Shown piece by piece: positions 1 to 7,562 of a stretch of 15,270 nt of DNA (positions within the stretch are counted from its first letter, which is position 1; each line of letters begins with the position of its first letter). Where the stretch lies: the NCBI GenBank assembly GCA_040235405.1, contig JBECKT010000025.1:1-15270 (forward strand), given 5' to 3'. This stretch comes from PGZG01 sp040235405. GTDB lineage: Bacteria > Pseudomonadota > Gammaproteobacteria > Pseudomonadales > Alcanivoracaceae. Below the pieces are notes generated by a model that was not told the DNA's origin, did no database searches, and saw nothing but the letters and a program-made list of their open reading frames with translations. The translations under genes were made by a program, and so were the position numbers.

Positions 1-16
1 ATCGACCGCTCCTACA
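1..16 (+). repeat. Partial REP-like repeat (right half)
   Basis: The first bases read AT, then CGACCG, then CTCCTACA. This matches the right half of the fuller REP-like units at 8979-9005 and 9134-9160, which have the form ATCG, 6-base arm, 2-base loop, complementary arm, CTCCTAC. The left arm would lie before the window, so the hairpin itself cannot be confirmed. It sits 14 bases beyond the fimX stop codon, a typical intergenic place for REPs. Confidence 0.5.
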
Positions 17-30
17 CATACATGTCGGTG

Positions 31-2106
31 TTATTCGCCCTCGGTGATCTGAAGCTGCCCGACCGGCGGTTGCATGTAAAAGCCCTGCAGGAAATTCACC
101 CCGCCCATGGTCCATAACGCCTGCATCTGGCTGGCTGTTTCGACAAAACCCACCATGACTTTTTTGCCGCGGCCGGAGGCAGTAGAGATCAGCTTGGCGA
201 ATTTTTCCTTACTTTCCCTGTTGCCGAGATCCTGAGTGTAACTGCCATCAAACTTGACCATGTCCACCGGCACATGATCAAACAGCTTGAACGGTTCCTG
301 AGCGCCGGCAAAACGACTGACCGAAACCTTGCAACCAAGCTGATGGACTTTGGCCGAGAAATCCGCAGCCTGCTTGAGGTGGTTGGTGATATCCACTTCC
401 GAGAACTGGAAGGTGACCAGTTGCCCCGGCATCTTTGATGCCTTGATTGCCTTGCCAATCCAGTCGGCAAGGCCGGCATCCTGTAGCGAGAAGCCGCTGA
501 GATTAATCAGCAAATGGACTTCACCCGGCAGTGCGGCGGCGGCCTTGATCGCATTCAGCAAAACCCAGCGATCAATCTTGCCGGCCATCCCCAACTCGCC
601 AGCCACTGGCATAAACTGCGCCGGCTGCAGCGCTGTGCCATCTGGCTGCGGCAAATGCACAAACACTTCAAAGAAATGGTTGCTGTCATCTTCCAGATTC
701 ATGATGGCCTGATACTGCAAACCCAACGCGCCTTTCTCCAGCGCATCACGCAACACCAGAGCCACCGCCTCGGAAGAGCCGGCTGCAACATCATCCATCG
801 GGCTGTGCACATACACCGCATTGCCCTTGCCCTTGCTTTCTTCGCGGGCCCGGACGCAGCATTCCAGCGCCTTGTTAACCGCCGATTGTGCCGAGCGGGT
901 GTCATCGGTGACAAACGCCACACCAATCGATGCAGAAACCTGCAGGGTTCTTGATGCCACTTCAGGCATCATCTTCTCGATGGCAACACGGACAGCTTCC
1001 GCCTGATCACCACCGACTTCGCGATCATTGACATTGGCAAGCACGGCAAAGTCCTCACCGCCGATACGGGAGAAGTGCGCATCGCTGCCGAACTTGCTCT
1101 TGATCAGTGCTGCCATCTGCCGCAGCAGCTCATCAGCACCGTCCAGACCCACTGCACTCTGGTGCACCTCAAAGTCATCGATGCGAATAAGGGAAAGTGC
1201 ATACATATGGCCACTGCGGACCGCATCCGCCAACGCCTTGTCGACCTGCTCAAGGAACCAGCTGCGGTTATACAAACCGGTTACCTGATCTACCTGGCTC
1301 ATTTCCTGCAGTTTTTCCTGCAATGCACTTTCATCCACTTCTGGCGAGCGGATCACGATCTGGGTGCAGGCCTCACCATCGTAGGTAGAGGCGGAAAACA
1401 CAAATACTGCATCAAACTCTTTACCATCCGCGCCGATACCCTTGCATTCCAGCTCGTTGGTCTGGTTCTCGTTCTGGGACCGGCTACGCAACAGTTTCTT
1501 CAGCTTTTCATGATCGGATGCCGAGACCATATCCATAATCGGCATACCGGCAAGATCATCGGAGGTGTCGTACCCGAATTTCTCCAGATAGACCTCATTG
1601 GCATGGATATGCATGCCGTCGACTACATAGGCAATGGCATCACGACTCTGATCCATCAACACTGACAAACGCTTCTCGGCGTCGTGCAGGGCCAACTGGC
1701 TGTGCTGCAACTCCTTGCGCAAGGACAGGTATTCAATCTGCCGTTCAATCAGCAACATCAGCAGGTCTTTGTCGCTGGCCGGCGCCACCATTCGGGCACC
1801 GGCAGTCATGGCCTCAGCCATGACCGCAGAGGAAAAGTCGTCCACCAGCACGATCATGGGCAGGGCCTTGCCGAGTCGGTGCAGGTGGGAAAGGATTTTC
1901 TTGTAGTCGCAGTTACCAACCCGGGGACGGCAGACCACCAGCTCCCAGCTGCCACTTTTCACGGCACGAATGAAGTCATCTTCACTGAGGGCAATTTCAG
2001 CACGAGTAACCTTGCCGGCATTCCGCAGCAGGTTCATCAACTGTTCAGCTTCGTCCTGAGAATCGTGAACGATCAGCAGCCTTACATGTTCAAGCGTGTA
2101 ACTCAT
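31..2106 (-). CDS. fimX: FimX-like c-di-GMP receptor (REC-PAS-GGDEF-EAL, degenerate)
   Basis: Probable FimX, a c-di-GMP effector controlling type IV pilus assembly and twitching; the 691-residue length equals that of P. aeruginosa FimX as I remember it. Domains: receiver at about 8-125, PAS at 140-255, GGDEF at 270-435, EAL at 440-688. All signalling sites look decayed. The receiver has His14-Asp15 in its acidic pocket and Cys59 where the phospho-acceptor Asp is expected. GGDEF reads GGEDF (349-353). EAL reads EVF (480-482), and the metal-binding DDFG loop is replaced by SRFA (597-600). Residues that FimX-type EAL domains use for ligand binding seem kept (FVE with Glu656; QGFYMQPP at 674-681). 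It therefore probably binds but does not make or degrade c-di-GMP. The ATG has GGTGGA just upstream. It lies 83 bp downstream of the PilZ-like gene, probably in one transcript. A generic GGDEF/EAL protein is the alternative. Confidence 0.82.
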   Translation of the reverse strand: MSYTLEHVRLLIVHDSQDEAEQLMNLLRNAGKVTRAEIALSEDDFIRAVKSGSWELVVCRPRVGNCDYKKILSHLHRLGKALPMIVLVDDFSSAVMAEAMTAGARMVAPASDKDLLMLLIERQIEYLSLRKELQHSQLALHDAEKRLSVLMDQSRDAIAYVVDGMHIHANEVYLEKFGYDTSDDLAGMPIMDMVSASDHEKLKKLLRSRSQNENQTNELECKGIGADGKEFDAVFVFSASTYDGEACTQIVIRSPEVDESALQEKLQEMSQVDQVTGLYNRSWFLEQVDKALADAVRSGHMYALSLIRIDDFEVHQSAVGLDGADELLRQMAALIKSKFGSDAHFSRIGGEDFAVLANVNDREVGGDQAEAVRVAIEKMMPEVASRTLQVSASIGVAFVTDDTRSAQSAVNKALECCVRAREESKGKGNAVYVHSPMDDVAAGSSEAVALVLRDALEKGALGLQYQAIMNLEDDSNHFFEVFVHLPQPDGTALQPAQFMPVAGELGMAGKIDRWVLLNAIKAAAALPGEVHLLINLSGFSLQDAGLADWIGKAIKASKMPGQLVTFQFSEVDITNHLKQAADFSAKVHQLGCKVSVSRFAGAQEPFKLFDHVPVDMVKFDGSYTQDLGNRESKEKFAKLISTASGRGKKVMVGFVETASQMQALWTMGGVNFLQGFYMQPPVGQLQITEGE

Positions 2107-2189
2107 TCAAATCCACCGGAAAAGGCGGCACCTTGCCGCCAGCAACAGATATTAAAACCGGAATATCCCCGATGAGGTGAAGCCAGCCG

Positions 2190-4010
2190 TCAGAGGCTCG
2201 TCCAGATGGAATCGAAATCCTCGCCGCTGTCCTTGTCGTCAGGCTCTGCTGCGGCCGTGCTGCCCCCGGACTGCACGACCCGGAACTCATACTGGCCAAA
2301 ACTGGCAGTGCCATTCACCTTGCGGTGAAAAGCTACCCGCTGGCTCTCATTGTTGGCCACCATATCAACCTTGCCGCCCGCCTGAAAGCCTACCGTCGGC
2401 ACCAGCAGGGTGGCTGGCTGGCCGATAGCATGCAGGGCCGGCAACAGCAGTGCGCGCATGAAGTTACCGGCGTCACCGGTCTTGCGCAATGCCCTGGCGG
2501 CAGCCGGTGTCGCCCGGGGGGCGAGCAACTCGGCACCAAACTGGGCGCCCTGATGGGCCAACTGCTTGACCCAGCGTACTACACCAATAGCCCACTCACT
2601 CTGACCCAGTTCACGCACTCCCACCAACTCGCCGGTACGCAGTGCCGCCGGGCTTGCTCCAACCCACTCAAGACAGTAGCCACCAGGGCTGGAATTGATC
2701 TTCTGGCAAGTAAAGTGCTCAAGAACAGCTTTTGCGTCCTTACTGTCCTGCTGCTGGCGCAGCTGGCTGGTAATACCACTTACGTCGATGGCATCCATCA
2801 TGTCTTCCGACATTCTGTGGCCACCCCCGTCATATGCCTTCGACCAGGGATCATCGTCCTGGGGCAGATTGCTTCCGCCCTTGGCCCGGCCAGCAAGAAA
2901 CGGGTTTTCGATCGCCCCCTGAGCGAGCACCTGCAACTCGCTGCCGCGGACCATTTTATCAAAATCCATACCGCCGGAGAGATGGCCGTGCAGCGCCGAC
3001 AAACCGAGGCAGATATCAATCGGACCTGTCTGGCCGACCCGGCGGAACGAACGCTCAGCCAGCGCGCCCCAGGCTTGCTGCAAATGCACCAGCATATTGT
3101 CCGGAATGCCATCCGGCACCGCAAAACCCTCGCGCTTGTGCCCGGTGATGGTGGAGGCGATATCACTGACCAGATCTTTCGAATCGATATAGCGACTGTT
3201 CTCCGCAGCCACCGAAGCATGGGTGCGGTAAGTGGGCGGCCTGTCCATCTGCAAATCGAACACAAACAGGTCGGCATCCTCACCGGCCGGCTTGATATCG
3301 ATCAGTGAACTCCACTCCTCCGTGGCCCGATACAAGGCGGCAATTTCCTGCTGGCGCAGCTGATTGGGCTTGGCCGTGGACAGCAGCAAGGCACGGCCAT
3401 AGGCTTCTTTCACCGTGCTGGTTTCGATCTCCCTGAAATCAGGATCTCTAACCTCGATGCCGTCGAGACGATTCATTTCCGCCAACAGAAACAACTGGTG
3501 CAGTTCCAGCCAGAGATGGCGCGGCGTCGGGAAGTACAACTGATAGCTGCGCACCAGATTATCGGTCTGGGCACTAATGGCGCGATGAATGGCTGTCGCC
3601 ACAAGAGTTTTGCCATCACGCTCGTTGAGACGGCGAACACCGCGCACAGCTACCAGTTTATAACCGGCGGCAAGGTGGGTTTGCAGAGCCTGGGCCAGAC
3701 TGGCAACGCGGCGCGCCTTGTCCGGCAGCACCAGAGACTGATTCAGATAATGCTTGCCAAGCGAGCGGCAGACATGCAGAACCACCGGACGAATGATCTC
3801 CAGCAACAGGAAACGCTGCGGTGTCGGCACCTGAAAACGGTTCAACTCCTGCACATACTGATACAACTGGCGCGAAGTCTCGCCCATGTTCATCAGTGGC
3901 AGTTCATTGACCCAGGCCTGCAGTTTTTTCGGCTGATCACTGCCTATCGTCAGGTATTGAAGATCCTGTTCGGGGAGCTTCAGCCGGATTTTCTGTGCGG
4001 ATTGCTCCAT
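2190..4010 (-). CDS. Large PilZ-like protein, probable FimX partner
   Basis: A 606-residue protein with no signal peptide or membrane segment, so probably cytoplasmic. Residues 1-430 are mostly helical and match no domain I can name. At about 430-500 there is a PilZ-like stretch: NSSPGG (439-444) fits the second PilZ motif [D/N]xSxxG, followed by a GE-V-V, W-IGVVRWV, GAQFGAEL pattern typical of the PilZ barrel. The first PilZ motif, RxxxR, is not visible before it, so c-di-GMP binding may be altered or lost. The tail is acidic (about 589-604). I recall a large PilZ-like gene next to fimX in Pseudomonas, which supports a joint role in pilus or surface-motility signalling; this is family memory plus context. 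The ATG at 4010 has AGG seven bases upstream. It is the first gene of the probable fimX operon. Confidence 0.6.
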   Translation of the reverse strand: MEQSAQKIRLKLPEQDLQYLTIGSDQPKKLQAWVNELPLMNMGETSRQLYQYVQELNRFQVPTPQRFLLLEIIRPVVLHVCRSLGKHYLNQSLVLPDKARRVASLAQALQTHLAAGYKLVAVRGVRRLNERDGKTLVATAIHRAISAQTDNLVRSYQLYFPTPRHLWLELHQLFLLAEMNRLDGIEVRDPDFREIETSTVKEAYGRALLLSTAKPNQLRQQEIAALYRATEEWSSLIDIKPAGEDADLFVFDLQMDRPPTYRTHASVAAENSRYIDSKDLVSDIASTITGHKREGFAVPDGIPDNMLVHLQQAWGALAERSFRRVGQTGPIDICLGLSALHGHLSGGMDFDKMVRGSELQVLAQGAIENPFLAGRAKGGSNLPQDDDPWSKAYDGGGHRMSEDMMDAIDVSGITSQLRQQQDSKDAKAVLEHFTCQKINSSPGGYCLEWVGASPAALRTGELVGVRELGQSEWAIGVVRWVKQLAHQGAQFGAELLAPRATPAAARALRKTGDAGNFMRALLLPALHAIGQPATLLVPTVGFQAGGKVDMVANNESQRVAFHRKVNGTASFGQYEFRVVQSGGSTAAAEPDDKDSGEDFDSIWTSL

Positions 4011-4110
4011 GCCAACCTATTCCTCAGGTGAGGCAGCGATGTCAGCGTCTGGGCGTCCTGCTCAGGCAACGTATTAATAAAGCATGACAAGCGCTTGATT
4101 TATTTTGCTT

Positions 4111-4126
4111 TGTGACCGAAGTCACG
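4111..4126. promoter_or_regulatory. CRP/Vfr-type operator upstream of the fimX operon
   Basis: The bases TGTGA-CCGAAG-TCACG match the CRP consensus TGTGA-N6-TCACA at 9 of 10 arm positions. The site lies about 100 bp before the start of the PilZ-like gene, in the 146-bp gap separating it from the convergently approaching epmB end. Because epmB ends here, only the fimX-side operon can use it. In Pseudomonas the CRP homologue Vfr controls type IV pilus genes, so a pilus-signalling operon is a sensible target. A -10-like TATTAA lies at 4079-4074 on the minus strand, but no good -35 is seen. Confidence 0.5.
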
Positions 4127-4156
4127 ACTTTAAGCCATTGTCCGATGTGTTGTAAA

Positions 4157-5179
4157 TCAACCTGACGGCAGCAGCGCTGTCTTGCCAGCGGCGCCGGGCT
4201 CCTCCCGCACCAGCCGAGGCAGCAGGTATCCGGGCAAGAACCGATGCAGGTCCGCCATCAGGCTCGCCGCTTCGGCGTCACTGACGGCAAAATGGGCGGC
4301 GCCGGCAACCCGGTCCAGCTGATGCAGGTAATAAGGAGTGACACCGACATCGAAGAGGCGCTCGCTCAGCGCTGCCAGCGCTAGCGCATCGTCGTTGACC
4401 CCGCGCAGCAGCACCGACTGGTTTAGCAGCAGTACCCCGCTGTGCCGCAAGGCAGCCAGCGCATCGGCCACCTCCTGGTTCAGCTCCGCCGCATGATTGG
4501 CATGTATCACCATCACCGACTTCAGGCGGGACGAGGCCAGCATTGATAGCAAGCCCTCACTTATGCGCTCCGGCATCACCACCGGCAGGCGGCTGTGAAT
4601 GCGTAGCCGGCGGATATGGGGGATTGCCTCCAGCGCCGCCAGCAGCTCGCGCAGACGCCGGTCGGTGACGCTGAGCGGGTCGCCGCCACTGAGGATAACC
4701 TCGCTGATATCGCTCTGCCCGGCCAGCCAGTCCAGCGCTGCGGCGAGGCGATCGCGGGTCGGCATATGCTCGTTATAGGGAAAGTGACGGCGGAAGCAGT
4801 AACGGCAATGCACCGCGCAGGCCCCGGTGACCATCAGCAGCACCCGGCCCTGATATTTATGCAGAATCCCCGGCACCGGCGTGTGCTGCGCCTCCGCCAG
4901 CGGATCGGTGTCATAGCCCGGCACCTGCTCCAGCTCCTCGGCCCGGCTCAGCACCTGATGCAGCAACGGATCAAACGGATCGCCCGGGCGAATCCGGCGG
5001 GCATAACTGCGCGGCACCTTGAGCGGAAAGTCACGGGCAGCGGCCAGCGCCGCCGGCAGGCTGGCCGGATCCAGCTCCAGCAGCCGCAGCAATTCAGCCG
5101 GGTCGGTGATGATATCGGCAGCGCTGCCGTCCCAGTCGCGGGGCGGCAGCGTCTGCGCTATGATTGCGCGCTCTTTCAA
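4157..5179 (-). CDS. epmB: EF-P (R)-beta-lysine pathway radical SAM aminomutase EpmB
   Basis: Converts L-lysine to (R)-beta-lysine, which EpmA then attaches to elongation factor P. The radical SAM cluster motif CxxxCxxC is Cys121, Cys125 and Cys128, followed by the family pattern RRHFPY; LSGGDPL is at 163-169. The lysine expected to hold PLP is Lys333 in PGAAGKTALL near the C-terminus. The open frame runs further upstream into efp, but I chose the TTG at 5179: it gives 340 residues, close to the 342 of E. coli YjeK, the N-terminus aligns with the family (TDPAELLRLL), and AGGG lies nine bases upstream. Divergent from efp with only 27 bp between starts. No atypical residues seen. The family call is very secure; the start less so. 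Confidence 0.92.
   Translation of the reverse strand: MKERAIIAQTLPPRDWDGSAADIITDPAELLRLLELDPASLPAALAAARDFPLKVPRSYARRIRPGDPFDPLLHQVLSRAEELEQVPGYDTDPLAEAQHTPVPGILHKYQGRVLLMVTGACAVHCRYCFRRHFPYNEHMPTRDRLAAALDWLAGQSDISEVILSGGDPLSVTDRRLRELLAALEAIPHIRRLRIHSRLPVVMPERISEGLLSMLASSRLKSVMVIHANHAAELNQEVADALAALRHSGVLLLNQSVLLRGVNDDALALAALSERLFDVGVTPYYLHQLDRVAGAAHFAVSDAEAASLMADLHRFLPGYLLPRLVREEPGAAGKTALLPSG
5159..5164 (+). promoter_or_regulatory. Possible -10 element for efp
   Basis: TATGAT matches TATAAT at 5 of 6 positions and lies inside the 5' end of the epmB coding region. It would place transcription start near 5171, giving a leader of about 36 bases before the efp ATG. No convincing -35 is present 16-18 bases upstream, so support is weak. 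Placement inside epmB is forced by the 27-bp gap. Confidence 0.3.
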
Positions 5180-5206
5180 GGGATCCGACCCTGCAACAGG
5201 TGACCA

Positions 5207-5776
5207 ATGGCCAACTATTCTACCAACGATTTCAAACCCGGTCTGAAAGTAATGCTCGACGGCGATCCCTGCGCCATTCTCGAGAATGAATACGTCAAGC
5301 CGGGCAAAGGACAAGCCTTCAACCGGGTGCGCCTGCGCAACCTGAAGAATGGCAAGGTCTGGGAACGTACTTTCCGCTCCGGCGATTCGCTGGAAGGCGC
5401 TGACGTTGTCGATCAGGAGATGCAGTTCCTGTACAGCGATGGCGAATTCTGGCACTTCATGCACCCGACCTCCTTCGAACAGTTGGCCGCCGGCGAAGCC
5501 GCCGTGGCCGACGCCGCCAAGTGGCTGAAGGAAGAAGACAGCTGCCAGGTCACGCTGTGGAATGGCGTACCGCTGGTGGTGTACCCGCCGAACTTTGTCG
5601 AGCTGGAAATCATTGAGACCGATCCGGGCGTTAAAGGCGACACCGCCGGCAGCGGCGGCAAACCGGCGAAACTGACCACCGGCGCGGTCGTGCGCGTACC
5701 GTTGTTTATCCAGACTGGCGAGATCGTCAAGGTGGACACCCGCTCCGGCGAATACGTCGGCCGCGTCAAGGACTGA
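5207..5776 (+). CDS. efp: Elongation factor P
   Basis: Translation factor that binds between the ribosomal P and E sites and relieves stalling at polyproline stretches. The 189 residues match the usual length. The modification loop YVKPGKGQAF holds Lys34, the residue that EpmA beta-lysylates, which agrees with epmA and epmB lying on either side. The C-terminal OB fold includes TTGAVVRVPLFIQTGE and ends in RSGEYVGRVKD, as in other bacterial EF-Ps. AGGTGA lies just before the ATG. epmA starts three bases after the stop codon, so the two are almost certainly co-transcribed and perhaps translationally coupled. Confidence 0.98.
   Translation: MANYSTNDFKPGLKVMLDGDPCAILENEYVKPGKGQAFNRVRLRNLKNGKVWERTFRSGDSLEGADVVDQEMQFLYSDGEFWHFMHPTSFEQLAAGEAAVADAAKWLKEEDSCQVTLWNGVPLVVYPPNFVELEIIETDPGVKGDTAGSGGKPAKLTTGAVVRVPLFIQTGEIVKVDTRSGEYVGRVKD
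5217..5222 (-). promoter_or_regulatory. Possible -10 element for epmB
   Basis: On the minus strand the bases read TAGAAT, 5 of 6 to TATAAT, just inside the efp coding start. Transcription would begin near 5210, about 30 bases before the proposed epmB TTG, which supports that start. No good -35 is seen. With the element at 5159-5164 this suggests face-to-face overlapping promoters. Confidence 0.28.
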
Positions 5777-5779
5777 TCA

Positions 5780-6709
5780 GTGACAGACTGGCGTCCGGCC
5801 ACGGCTCGCGAAGCCCTCGCCGCGCGCGCCAGTCTGCTTGCTTATGTTCGCGCGTTCTTTGCCGAACGCGATATTCTCGAAGTCGAAACCCCCTGCCTCG
5901 CCCGCTTTGGCGTCACCGATCTGCATATTCAGTGCATTGAAGTGCCCGGCTACGGCTTTCTGCAGCCCTCCCCCGAATACCATATGAAACGTCTGCTCGC
6001 CGCAGGCAGCGGTGCGATCTGGCAGATCAGCCGGGTGTTCCGCCATGGCGAGGCCGGGCGCCGGCACAATCCCGAGTTCAGTTTGCTGGAATGGTATCGG
6101 CCCGGGTTTTCTCTCGATCAGTTGATTGATGAATGTGTGGCGTTGCTGTCGCCGCTGCTGAAACCTGTGGCGGTAACGCGCTATCACTTTCGTGACGCCT
6201 TCCGGCAACACACCGGGCTGGACCCGCTGACCGCTTCCGTTACTGAACTGGCGCAACGCGCACAGCAGAATGGCGCCCCTGCCGAGCTCGACAAGCCGGC
6301 ACTGGTGGACTGGCTGATGGCCACCGTGGTCGAACCGGCGCTGATAAAAGACCAACTGGTGATAGTCGATGATTTTCCCGGCTGGGCTGCGGCTCTGGCG
6401 CGCAAACACCAGGGTCATGACGGCGAATGGGTTGGCCGGCGCTTCGAGATTTATTTTGGCGGTTGTGAACTCGCCAACGGATATCACGAACTTACCGATG
6501 CAGCCGAACAGGCGGCACGCTTTCAGCAGGATCGCGAGTTACGTCAGCAACATGGTCTGCGCGATATGGCCGCCGACCCGCAATTACTCGCTGCGCTGCA
6601 ACACGGACTACCGGATTGCAGCGGTGTGGCCATTGGCCTTGATCGGGTGTTGATGGCGCAGCTTGGTGTTGAGGATATTCGGGGGCTACTGGCGTTTCCG
6701 GCAGTGTAA
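5780..6709 (+). CDS. epmA: EF-P beta-lysyltransferase EpmA (PoxA/GenX)
   Basis: A truncated class II lysyl-tRNA-synthetase-like enzyme that activates (R)-beta-lysine with ATP and ligates it to Lys34 of EF-P. It has the catalytic core only, without an anticodon-binding domain: 309 residues against about 325 in E. coli. Class II motifs are visible: motif 1 around VETPCL (35-40), motif 2 as RVFRHGEAG...NPEFSLLEWY (85-106), and motif 3 as GVAIGLDRVLMAQLG (282-296). The GTG start at 5780 lies three bases after the efp stop, with AAGGA seven bases upstream inside the efp end. Distinguished from LysS by its length and its position beside efp. Confidence 0.95.
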   Translation: MTDWRPATAREALAARASLLAYVRAFFAERDILEVETPCLARFGVTDLHIQCIEVPGYGFLQPSPEYHMKRLLAAGSGAIWQISRVFRHGEAGRRHNPEFSLLEWYRPGFSLDQLIDECVALLSPLLKPVAVTRYHFRDAFRQHTGLDPLTASVTELAQRAQQNGAPAELDKPALVDWLMATVVEPALIKDQLVIVDDFPGWAAALARKHQGHDGEWVGRRFEIYFGGCELANGYHELTDAAEQAARFQQDRELRQQHGLRDMAADPQLLAALQHGLPDCSGVAIGLDRVLMAQLGVEDIRGLLAFPAV

Positions 6710-6723
6710 GAGATTGCTTACAC
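6704..6723 (+). other. Small hairpin over the epmA stop codon
   Basis: GTGTAAG and CTTACAC form a perfect 7-bp stem with a 6-base loop; the left arm contains the epmA TAA stop. No T run follows, so it is not a convincing intrinsic terminator. It could protect the 3' end of the efp-epmA message, or be chance. Confidence 0.3.
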
Positions 6724-7104
6724 GCCGAGCGTTGATTCTGTTAAGTAATTCTTTCCGAGAACTGGATAAGGGCAGCATTAGGGATTAAGCAGAAGAAAGT
6801 GCGAGAAACTTTTTCTTCGTAACGTTTTCCAACCCGAACAAAGTTCCTGAAGTGAGTGCCTGAAACGTAATCCCCGTTAAATCGCCGCTCTTGCCCTAAT
6901 CGTATTGCGCTAACTTTTTTGGAGCTGTCAGCCTGGCATTTCAGGGAGGCAATACCCTGAGGCACGGTTGACGCGGCCTTAGCTAAGTATGTTAGTTTGG
7001 AGGTGGGAGCAGCTTGATTTTTATCGAGAGCTCGCCATAGATTGATGCTGCAGGATCGCGGCCGTTTCAGTCCGCATAGGACGTATTTACAGGAGATATG
7101 GAAT
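6724..7104. other. Gene-free AT-richer stretch with 18-bp repeat copy
   Basis: No credible gene was found here. A minus-strand frame stays open at 6741-7121, but it would start inside the next gene, lacks a ribosome-binding site and resembles nothing I know. The stretch holds one copy of the 18-bp direct repeat (6891-6908). A TTGACG at 6968-6973 could be a -35 for the coiled-coil gene, but no good -10 follows at the right spacing. The lower GC starts here and continues to about 8.7 kb. Confidence 0.4.
6891..6908 (+). repeat. 18-bp direct repeat, left copy
   Basis: TTGCCCTAATCGTATTGC recurs in the same orientation at 8684-8701 with one C/T difference (17 of 18). The two copies bound the AT-richer block carrying three genes. 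This could be a boundary mark of an inserted segment or a dispersed repeat family; no integrase is present in the window. Confidence 0.5.
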
Positions 7105-7392
7105 ATGAGCATGAAAGACACTTACGTAAAAAAGCTTCAGTCCAAACTGGACGAATGGAATGCCGAGATTGATAAGCTGAAAGCCAAAGCGGATGCCAAA
7201 GAAGCCGATGCTCGGCAGGAATACTACAAGCAGATAGATGAGCTGAAATCGATGAAAGAAGGTGTGAGAAAAAAACTCGATGAGTTAAGTGAAGCTGGAG
7301 ACGATGCCTGGGAAGATCTTAAAGCTGGTGCCGATAGAGCTTGGGAGTCTGCAAGCCGCGCCTTTAGCTCTGCCATGTCGCGGTTTAAATAA
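7105..7392 (+). CDS. Small cytoplasmic coiled-coil protein
   Basis: A 95-residue, highly charged protein with no signal or membrane segment. Residues 4-65 show continuous heptad-like helix (KKLQSKLDEWNAEIDKLKAK onward), followed by AWEDLKAGADRAWESASRAF (69-88). It resembles small bacterial proteins annotated as coiled-coil or sll1863-type stress proteins; I cannot name a function. The ATG at 7105 is chosen because AGGAG ends nine bases upstream; an in-frame ATG two codons on is possible, and the longer open frame adds unlikely residues. It aligns end to end with residues 60-145 of the secreted protein at 7563-8027, so the two are probably diverged copies. A good terminator follows at once, so it may be transcribed alone. 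Lower GC than the flanking housekeeping genes. Confidence 0.65.
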   Translation: MSMKDTYVKKLQSKLDEWNAEIDKLKAKADAKEADARQEYYKQIDELKSMKEGVRKKLDELSEAGDDAWEDLKAGADRAWESASRAFSSAMSRFK

Positions 7393-7415
7393 ATCTTCTT
7401 CGAGATAGATTTTTT
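7391..7415 (+). terminator. Intrinsic terminator after the coiled-coil gene
   Basis: AAATCT pairs with AGATTT (7407-7412). Inside it TCT pairs with AGA around a TCG loop, with one bulged T, and the arm runs into six T residues (7410-7415). The hairpin begins within the stop codon of the preceding gene. It is AT-rich but has the expected shape, and would separate this gene from the next. Confidence 0.55.
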
Positions 7416-7527
7416 CTGAAGCAGATACATGCTGAATTTTAGAGGCTTATCGATTCGGATTATGGGCGAAGAATATTAAGAATAAGCCTGATTGCCAAAC
7501 GATTATTTCGGCAAGATCGCCACTGAA

Positions 7528-7533
7528 TATAAT
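7528..7533 (+). promoter_or_regulatory. Possible -10 for the secreted coiled-coil gene
   Basis: A perfect TATAAT lies 29 bases before the ATG at 7563. No -35 close to TTGACA is at 16-18 bases; TTGCCA at 7492 is too far. It could suit an activated or alternative-sigma promoter. The terminator at 7391-7415 makes a separate promoter here likely. Confidence 0.4.
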
Positions 7534-7562
7534 CAGCTTTTTAGCCTGGAGGGAAGAAAGCC

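Noticed and set aside
2325..3308. Long plus-strand frame of 327 codons opposite the PilZ-like gene
   Set aside because: Low-complexity His/Arg/Gln-rich translation typical of antisense frames, inside a better supported gene.
4088..4097. Perfect palindrome CAAGCGCTTG near the CRP-like site
   Set aside because: Short, with no known matching regulator; a chance occurrence is plausible.
5180..5464. Upstream extension of the epmB frame
   Set aside because: It lies fully antisense to efp and exceeds the family length; the TTG at 5179 gives the normal size.
5777..6487. Long minus-strand frame opposite epmA
   Set aside because: Shadow of epmA caused by GC-rich codon structure; no family features.
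7055..7064. ATCGCGGCCG, identical to the start of the REP unit at 8979
   Set aside because: No complementary arm and no CTCCTAC follows; ten bases alone are too little to call a REP.
6741..7121. Minus-strand frame of 126 codons as a gene
   Set aside because: It would start inside the well-supported coiled-coil gene, has no ribosome-binding site and no recognisable domain; described only as an unexplained frame.
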